The position numbers and the translations under genes are program-made. Source: Geosiphon pyriformis (Eukaryota; Glomeromycota; Glomeromycetes; Archaeosporales; Geosiphonaceae). Taken from it: a stretch of 12,634 nucleotides of DNA. Of this stretch, positions 7,979 through 12,634 are shown piece by piece. The stretch lies in assembly GCA_016748015.1 (NCBI GenBank), contig JAAOMT010000129.1, positions 919,280-931,913 of the forward strand. Direction: 5' to 3'. Below the pieces are notes generated by a model, which saw nothing but the letters and a program-made list of their open reading frames with translations, was not told where the DNA came from and did not search any database. The first letter of the stretch is position 1. Each line of letters opens with the position of its first letter.

Positions 7979-8640
7979 GATACTCCAGTTGGTTCTATGC
8001 CATTGTCATCTTCGGTTAAGTCTTTTAAAAGTTTTGTTTCTGAGGAGAGGCGTCTCCAGCTGGCCAAGTTATATAAAAAAAAGGAGGTTCTTATCTCCTG
8101 CTCTGTTGTCTTTGGTGAAAAGTCCTGGGCCTAAGTGGTTTCAGTGGCTTCTTCCTTCTCTCGTGGTTTTCCTGCTGATTCCAGCTCAAATCTTCTTTCT
8201 TCTTCTTATCATGACATTGGTGATGTTTTTTCTTTGAATGAATGCTTAGCCTCTTTGGAATGCTCACTTGAGCTTCTTTTTGACCAAGTGTTTACTATTG
8301 TTAGACATCTTAATAGTGCTGAACTGGTATCTTTGGTGTCTTCCTCTTTTGTCTCTCCTCCTGATGCTTCTGCATCTTTGGCTTCGGGTTCAGACTTGGA
8401 TATGGTTTTGGATGGCACTTCAATACTGTCTGCTCTCTCTTCTTCTATTGCTGATGTTGGTGTGCATGTTCTCAGTTTTAGTAGCTCCAGGATTTTTACT
8501 GGCAAAGTGGGTGGCTTGGAGTCTAAGTTGGCATCTTTGGAGGCTTTTATTGGTTCAGTGTTAACACGTTTGAATGACTTGTGCTCTAGTTCGGGTGCTC
8601 CTTCACATTTTTTCTCCAAATGAATAACCTAGTTTGGAAG

Positions 8641-9310
8641 TTTGCTATGTGTAATGTTCAGAGTCTCAATGTTCCAGCCAAACAGGCGGACATTGTTCAT
8701 TGGCATGTAAGCTCTGGGAGTATGGTTTCTTTTGTTACTGAGACAAAGTTGAGGTCTTTCTCTGGGTCATGGATCAAGAATGAATTTAAGGGGGTTCAGA
8801 TTTTTACTTCTGGTTTGGATGTTGGTTATCTCAGTGCTGGTGTTGCTGTGATCATGAACAATTCTTTGACTCACCATGTTTCTAAAGTTGAGGTGGTCCT
8901 TGGTCATGTTATCTCAGTGCATCTTCTGTTTAAAGGCAAGCTTTCGGTAACTGTGCTTGGTTTGTATGCTGGTGTCTCTTCTGGTGTTTGTTTTGGGCAG
9001 ACGTCTGAAGTTAATTCTCTCATTGCTAAGGCTGTTAATACCAGCAATTTTGTTGTTTTGGGTGGGAATTTTAATAAAAATGGGTCTGGAAGGAGTGCAA
9101 ATTTTAGGTTTTGCCTAGGTCTTGGTCTGGTCAATTTGTTTGCTGGCCATCAGTTGGCATTGACTCCTATGTAGTACAACTCGAGAGAGATCAAAAAAAC
9201 TATTGATTATATTTTAGTTAATGAGAGTCTGTCATCCACTGTTGCTAAGCATTAGATCGGATCAGTTTTGGATTTTTTTGACATGAATTATAGTGCTGTC
9301 ATGGTGTCAG
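8641..9310 (+). other. APE-type endonuclease domain of ORF2, active site lost
   Basis: The conserved glutamate of the exonuclease/endonuclease/phosphatase fold is present in VTETKL (Glu codon 8740-8742), and the core GLYAGV strand is recognisable. The GDFN motif reads GGNFN, with Asn at 9067-9069 where the catalytic Asp is expected. The terminal D-H pair of the usual SDH-type motif reads Asn-Tyr (9286-9291, DMNYSAV). Two stops (9172, 9253) also cut the domain. Both the active-site changes and the stops point to loss of function. Confidence 0.8.
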
Positions 9311-10138
9311 TTGGTCTGGGTGGGCTTTTGGATGTTCAGTTAAATAGCTTGCGCAGGCAGGCTAACAGAGATCATTGGAAGTTCAAGATTAAGGATGTGG
9401 ATGTATCCAAGTGGGATAAGTTTAGGGATTGTGTTTCAGCAAGGCTTCTGTTAATCAAAGGCATCTTCGCTGATGCCAAAGCTGGTGGTAATTTGGATAC
9501 TATGTGGGCAATTTTGGAAAAGGAGATGGTTGAGTTTGTTGATGAGATTTTTTCCAGACTGTGGTTTAGTAAATTTTGTTGCTCTAGGAACAAACATTCT
9601 TCGAAGTTCTTTGGGTTGGAGTTGCTTATCACAAAGATTTTTTGGTGCGGTCTGCTCTGGCAACATGCTTGAAGTTGTCCGTCTCATAAAAAAATGGTCC
9701 ACTTTGGATGAGAACAAAGCTTGCACATTCTTTAATTTGGTTAGATTGGGTAAGGATAGTGGGGTTCTTCTTAAACATCTGTCTTCATTTCGCAAAGAAT
9801 ACAGAAAATCAAAAATGTTTGAATTAAAGCTAGCTGAAGAGGCTTCTGTTAGAAAAGCTATAGAAAAATGCATGGAGAGTTTCACTTCTAATAAAAGAGG
9901 CATGATCAGAAGTATTTTAAACTGGTCTTTTCACAAGGTGGTACTTGATCATTTGGTAATTGATGGAGGCTTGGTTCTGAAACCTGGAGAGGTAAAGTCT
10001 AAAGTGGATAAGGTCATGATGGGATGGACAAGGAAGTGGGTGATACCTATAGTGATGCCTGATCTCTGGGCTCGCCAATATGTGTCTTTGGATTATGTGT
10101 GAAATGATGCTTTTTCTGGGGTAATATGTAATATCAGT

Positions 10139-11090
10139 TTGGATGAGCTGCTCTTAGTAGTTAATGATCTTTTTGATGACAAGGCTGTTGGCTTGTCTGG
10201 CATTTCTAATGAATTGTGGAAACATGGTGGTGATGTGATATTGGGTTGTCTTCTGGAGCTGTTGAATACATGTGTAATTGTTGGTGAGGTGCCTACTTTA
10301 TGGAAGAGAGTGTGGGTGTCGATAATTCCAAAGCCTTATGACTGGGATGGGGTTCTTACAAACACTCAGCCTATTGCATTAATCAAGACTGCCAGGAAAA
10401 TTCTCTCTAAGATTCTCTCTGATAGAATTTCGTCTGCTTGCAGCAAATTTGGTGTTCTTTGTGGTGATAATTTCTTTTTTTAAAGGGTATGTCTACACTG
10501 TCTTTGGTTTTTGCTATCAGCTCAGTGGTTGAGAATGCTTTGAAAAAGAATCGTGAACTTTGGCTGGTGTTACAAAATATGCATAAAGCATATGACTCAG
10601 TTGGATAACATCACTTGGAAGCGAGCTTGAAATGCATTAAGATGTGCAGCAAATTTATTAGTTTCTTTAGAGGCATACATAATAATAGAATTAATAGGGT
10701 CATGACAGATTTTGGTCTGTCAGATAGCTATTGTGTACACGATGATTTGGATCAAGGTAAGGTCTTCTCCCCCCTTTTCTAGAGGATCGTCTATGATCCA
10801 CTCTTGTGTAAGATTAAAAGGCATGAACATTTGTGTGAATACAGGATTGATACTAATTTTGTGGCAAAAACTGGCAGAATTAAGAATAATGGTGGGATGT
10901 CATTCTTTTTTACTGCTGGTGCTTTTGTAGATGATACGATTTGGGTGGAAGATTGCCAGACTTCCATGCAGTATGCTCTTAATATTGTCAGTGAATTTTT
11001 TTCAATCAATGATATTTCTATTAACAATGAGAAAACAGTGGCTATTCTGATCAATCAGAGTGTCAAAGATTGCCTCTTTGAGTATTAGTG
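10139..11090 (+). other. Reverse transcriptase core of ORF2 (two frames, broken)
   Basis: The RT fingers and palm can be followed across a frame change at about 10475-10483. The first half is in frame 2 (DDKAVGLSGISNELWKH to SDRISSACSKFGVL). The second half is in frame 1 (LVLQNMHKAYDSVG, MTDFGLSD, DDLDQGKVFSPLF, then GAFVDDTIWV). FVDD is the YxDD-type catalytic box. The Asp in MHKAYDS is the first metal-binding Asp and is also kept. The stop at 10606 follows two codons later, and another at 10780 breaks the segment between the catalytic motifs. Confidence 0.85.
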
Positions 11091-11860
11091 GTCAGTCAAT
11101 CTCTATAGTGAAAAAGAGTGAAGCTCATAGATACCTGGGAATTTTTTTGTCAACTGAGAGGTTGTCCAAATCTAGTTTGGCCAAGGTGCATTTGGATGTT
11201 TGTTTCTTTGTCAATGTTGTACTTAAGAAGGCTATTACAGACAAGCAGTATTCTTATTTGGTTTCCGCTGTTTTGCAGCCAATTGTTAGCTACAAAATGC
11301 AGTTTAGTTTTGTTTCTTCTGGTGTATGCTGCAAGTGAGACGTTTTGGTTAGAAAAGGCTTCAGGTCTAAGGCATGCTTGTCTCGTGACTTCTCGAATAA
11401 GGCTTTGCATCATTCTTCTCTTTATGGCTTGAAGCCTTTTGACCAGGTACAATCTGAGAGTAAGGTGGCTGCAGTAATATCTTTTTCAAATGCTCTGGGC
11501 ATTCTTGGTCAGTTGTTTTTTTATCGCTTCTTGGATTTGCAGATTCTTGGGTGGACACTCTTAAATCTGTTGCAGTTCCTAGTTAAGCTGCTCATTAGTC
11601 CTATGAACAATTTTTTAGCTGGTGTGGTCAGAATTTTTTTGGATTGTGAGCTGTCTTTGGTGGGCTTTCTACTTAGTGTATTTAGGGACCCTGGTAATTT
11701 TCTTATGTCTGAGATTTTGGGAAAATTCTTGTTTCTTAGTTGTGTTTGCTCTTTGAAGCATTTTGGAGTTGTCTTTGGTAACAGACTCCTTGACAAAAAA
11801 GATGCTGTGATGGATTGGAAGACTTTTTGTTGTTGAAAGAGACTTGATCCCAGGGGTTCT

Positions 11861-12550
11861 GTGCCTCACTGGTTCAATATCACATCAAGGTTTTTGCTGA
11901 ATAGGAGTTCAGTGCTACCTGCTGCTATTAAAGCTGGTAGTTTTTCAGGCTGTAGCATTTTGGATTCTGAACAGTTTGCTTTTGTGTGTAATGGTCTGCT
12001 TAAAGTTTGGTCTGACTCCTTTGATGTTTATACTGATGGTTTGTTGAAATTTGCTGGCTTCTCCAGTGTAATTAGCAAGGCCACTGCTTATTTTCCTGCT
12101 TTGGATTTAGGAGTTGGTATTGGCATTCATGGGCTTTTATCTTCAACTTTATCAGAATTGCAGGCTGTGGCTTTTGCTCTGGAATGCATTCCTCCCTCCT
12201 GCACAGTGGTTTTGCATCTCGACAGCCAAGCTACCATTGATGCGTGTGTGTCTGAATTAGCTTTTGCTGTTCCTGATTTTCACAATCATTGTTGGATCAA
12301 GAAAAAATATATTGCCAATTTGATTAAGAATAAAGATCTCGCTGTGAGTTGGGTTAAGGTTAAGAGTTATTCTGGGGTCTCTGGTAATAATAGAGTAGAT
12401 ACACTGGCTGGTGAGACTGCTGGCTCTTCTCTTTCTTTGCCGGCTGAGGTTTGTGAGTGTTTTTTGGTGGCCGAGAGTACTGTAATTTCAGGTAACACTC
12501 GTCACTTTGTCAGAGATGTTTATAGATCTATTTGTCATTGTTACTCATAG
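11861..12550 (+). other. RNase H domain of ORF2, catalytic residues retained
   Basis: The last stop-free segment (229 codons from the ATG at 11861) contains a type I RNase H fold that degrades RNA in RNA-DNA hybrids. The catalytic set is complete: Asp59 in YTDG (12035-12037), Glu99 in SELQAV (12155-12157), Asp121 in LHLDSQA (12221-12223) and Asp180 in NNRVDTLAG (12398-12400). The His usually found in the loop (HSGVPGN type) is Tyr170 (SYSGVSGN). It is in the same frame as the RT-thumb region upstream, separated by the TGA at 11834-11836. The ATG is internal and not a real start. Family likeness fades at about residue 224. Confidence 0.87.
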
Positions 12551-12634
12551 AAATATAGGAAATATATTAGCATAATTATTAGCCAATCAGAAGTAGGTGT
12601 AGTAAATGTGGAATTCCAGGATTTTTCTTAAGAA
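12551..12634. other. Unassigned AT-rich flank after the LINE
   Basis: 84 bp of AT-rich sequence with a CCAATCA and a GGAATTCC palindrome. It does not continue the ORF2 protein. I see no poly(A) or simple 3' tail of a LINE here, and no gene. Confidence 0.6.

Larger units (their letters stand above)
6785..8623 (+). pseudogene. LINE ORF1 (gag-like nucleic-acid-binding protein), four in-frame stops
   Basis: ORF1 proteins of such LINEs coat the element RNA in the ribonucleoprotein particle. One frame runs the whole length (613 codons including the last stop) with no frameshift. It is broken by TGA 7343-7345, TAA 7598-7600, TAG 7685-7687 and TAA 8132-8134. The order is: basic N-terminus (MFKKKAPKNAFHGPAGNSF), acidic/serine-rich stretch, a conserved block around LEKKWIDPKIVK, RRM-like region (about 7451-7672), zinc knuckle CKKCGRFGHSALKC (7937-7978), serine-rich linker, and leucine heptads near the end (about 8500-8580). 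The first ATG of the conserved start is at 6785. The frame is open upstream to 6719 and reads LETASSSN, so the ancestral start may lie further 5'. All four stops differ from sense codons (Arg CGA, Gln CAA, Trp TGG, Gln CAA in the family, from memory) by one C-to-T or G-to-A step. Confidence 0.9.
6740..12540 (+). mobile_element. Degenerate APE-type LINE (non-LTR retrotransposon), 3' end missing
   Basis: A two-ORF non-LTR element: ORF1 with an RRM-like region and a CCHC knuckle, and ORF2 with endonuclease, reverse transcriptase and RNase H, in the order typical of the Tad1/I-like LINE groups. I recognise both proteins as belonging to a family that is highly repeated in Rhizophagus and Gigaspora genomes. 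There are no long terminal repeats. The left border is uncertain: homology to the family seems to begin near 6755 (LETASSSN just before the ORF1 ATG) and no clear 5'UTR is separable from the flank. On the right, likeness to the family ends at about 12537-12543, soon after RNase H. The C-terminal part of ORF2, with its zinc-finger-like cysteine cluster, and the 3' tail are absent. The copy carries many stops and frameshifts and cannot transpose by itself. Confidence 0.92.
8620..12550 (+). pseudogene. LINE ORF2 (endonuclease-reverse transcriptase-RNase H), multiply broken
   Basis: The polyprotein that nicks target DNA and copies element RNA. It begins at the ATG 8620-8622, which overlaps the ORF1 stop as ATGA. 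The reading path changes frame: frame 1 from 8620, frame 2 from about 9640-9665, frame 1 from about 10475-10483, and frame 2 again from about 11064 to 12550. In-path stops are 9172-9174 TAG, 9253-9255 TAG, 10100-10102 TGA, 10606-10608 TAA, 10780-10782 TAG, 11336-11338 TGA and 11834-11836 TGA. RT landmarks seen: KAVGLSGISNELWKH, IIPKPYDWDGVL, PIALIKTARKILSKIL, and the catalytic box FVDD at 10924-10935. The last section holds RNase H. The final TAG at 12548-12550 comes just after family likeness ends, so it is not the native stop and the C-terminus is missing. Frameshift positions are approximate because they are set by protein likeness and not by an aligned intact copy. Confidence 0.9.

Noticed and set aside
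10470-10490. Programmed -1 frameshift at the T-run followed by AAAGGG in ORF2
   Set aside because: The site does read as a slippery T TTT TTA and a -1 step restores the RT frame. However, the copy has two other frameshifts and seven stops, so an ordinary one-base deletion in a decayed element is the simpler reading.
6671-11869. Minus-strand ORFs across the LINE (for example 8619-8209, 9903-9451, 11054-10791)
   Set aside because: They are shadows of the plus-strand ORF1 and ORF2 coding sequence, with no recognisable domains.
11861-12550. Stand-alone RNase H gene
   Set aside because: It is in frame with the upstream LINE sequence, separated only by a point stop. The ATG is internal to the family protein and no promoter or independent structure is seen.

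Overview
The window looks like nuclear DNA of an early-diverging fungus, most likely an arbuscular mycorrhizal (Glomeromycotina, Rhizophagus-like) genome. The evidence is very AT-rich intergenic DNA full of microsatellites, short spliceosomal introns in conserved housekeeping genes, and a LINE whose ORF1 and ORF2 proteins I recognise as a family abundant in Rhizophagus and Gigaspora. That family and organism recognition is from memory and has not been tested by a search.

Layout. Positions 1-83 hold the edge of a possible gene (strand unclear). From 84 to 2002 there is AT-rich non-coding DNA with long (ATT)n, (GAT)n, (AAC)n and (TTAG)n/(TTGG)n tracts, and a striking hairpin around a TGACGTCA palindrome. 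From 2584 down to 2003 (minus strand) is a two-exon gene for the mitochondrial ribosomal protein uL14m (yeast MRPL38), 137 residues once spliced. A 665-bp divergent promoter region with a GTCACGTG box separates it from a seven-exon eIF4A gene on the plus strand (3250-5397, 399 residues). That gene has an 8-nt coding first exon, a GC-AG intron and a stop-free intron whose length is a multiple of three. From 5398 to about 6740 is AT-rich DNA with a hairpin and another (ATT)n tract.

From about 6740 to about 12540 lies one long, decayed, APE-type LINE in the plus orientation. ORF1 (6785-8623) carries an RRM-like domain, a CCHC zinc knuckle and a C-terminal heptad region. ORF2 (8620-12550) carries endonuclease, reverse transcriptase and RNase H regions. 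The two ORFs overlap in an ATGA. The copy is dead: I count four in-frame stops in ORF1, and seven stops plus about three frameshifts in ORF2. Endonuclease active-site residues are also lost. The element appears to stop just after RNase H, so its 3' part is missing, which is the reverse of the usual 5' truncation. CpG is strongly depleted in the LINE (3 in 540 nt hand-counted, against 22 in 540 nt of the eIF4A exon), consistent with cytosine methylation and deamination.

The two host genes both serve translation, one mitochondrial and one cytosolic, and are transcribed divergently. I see no operon, CRISPR array, tRNA or rRNA, and no convincing undescribed system. The points most worth checking are the gene-structure oddities of eIF4A, the nested dyads downstream of uL14m, and the pattern of LINE decay.
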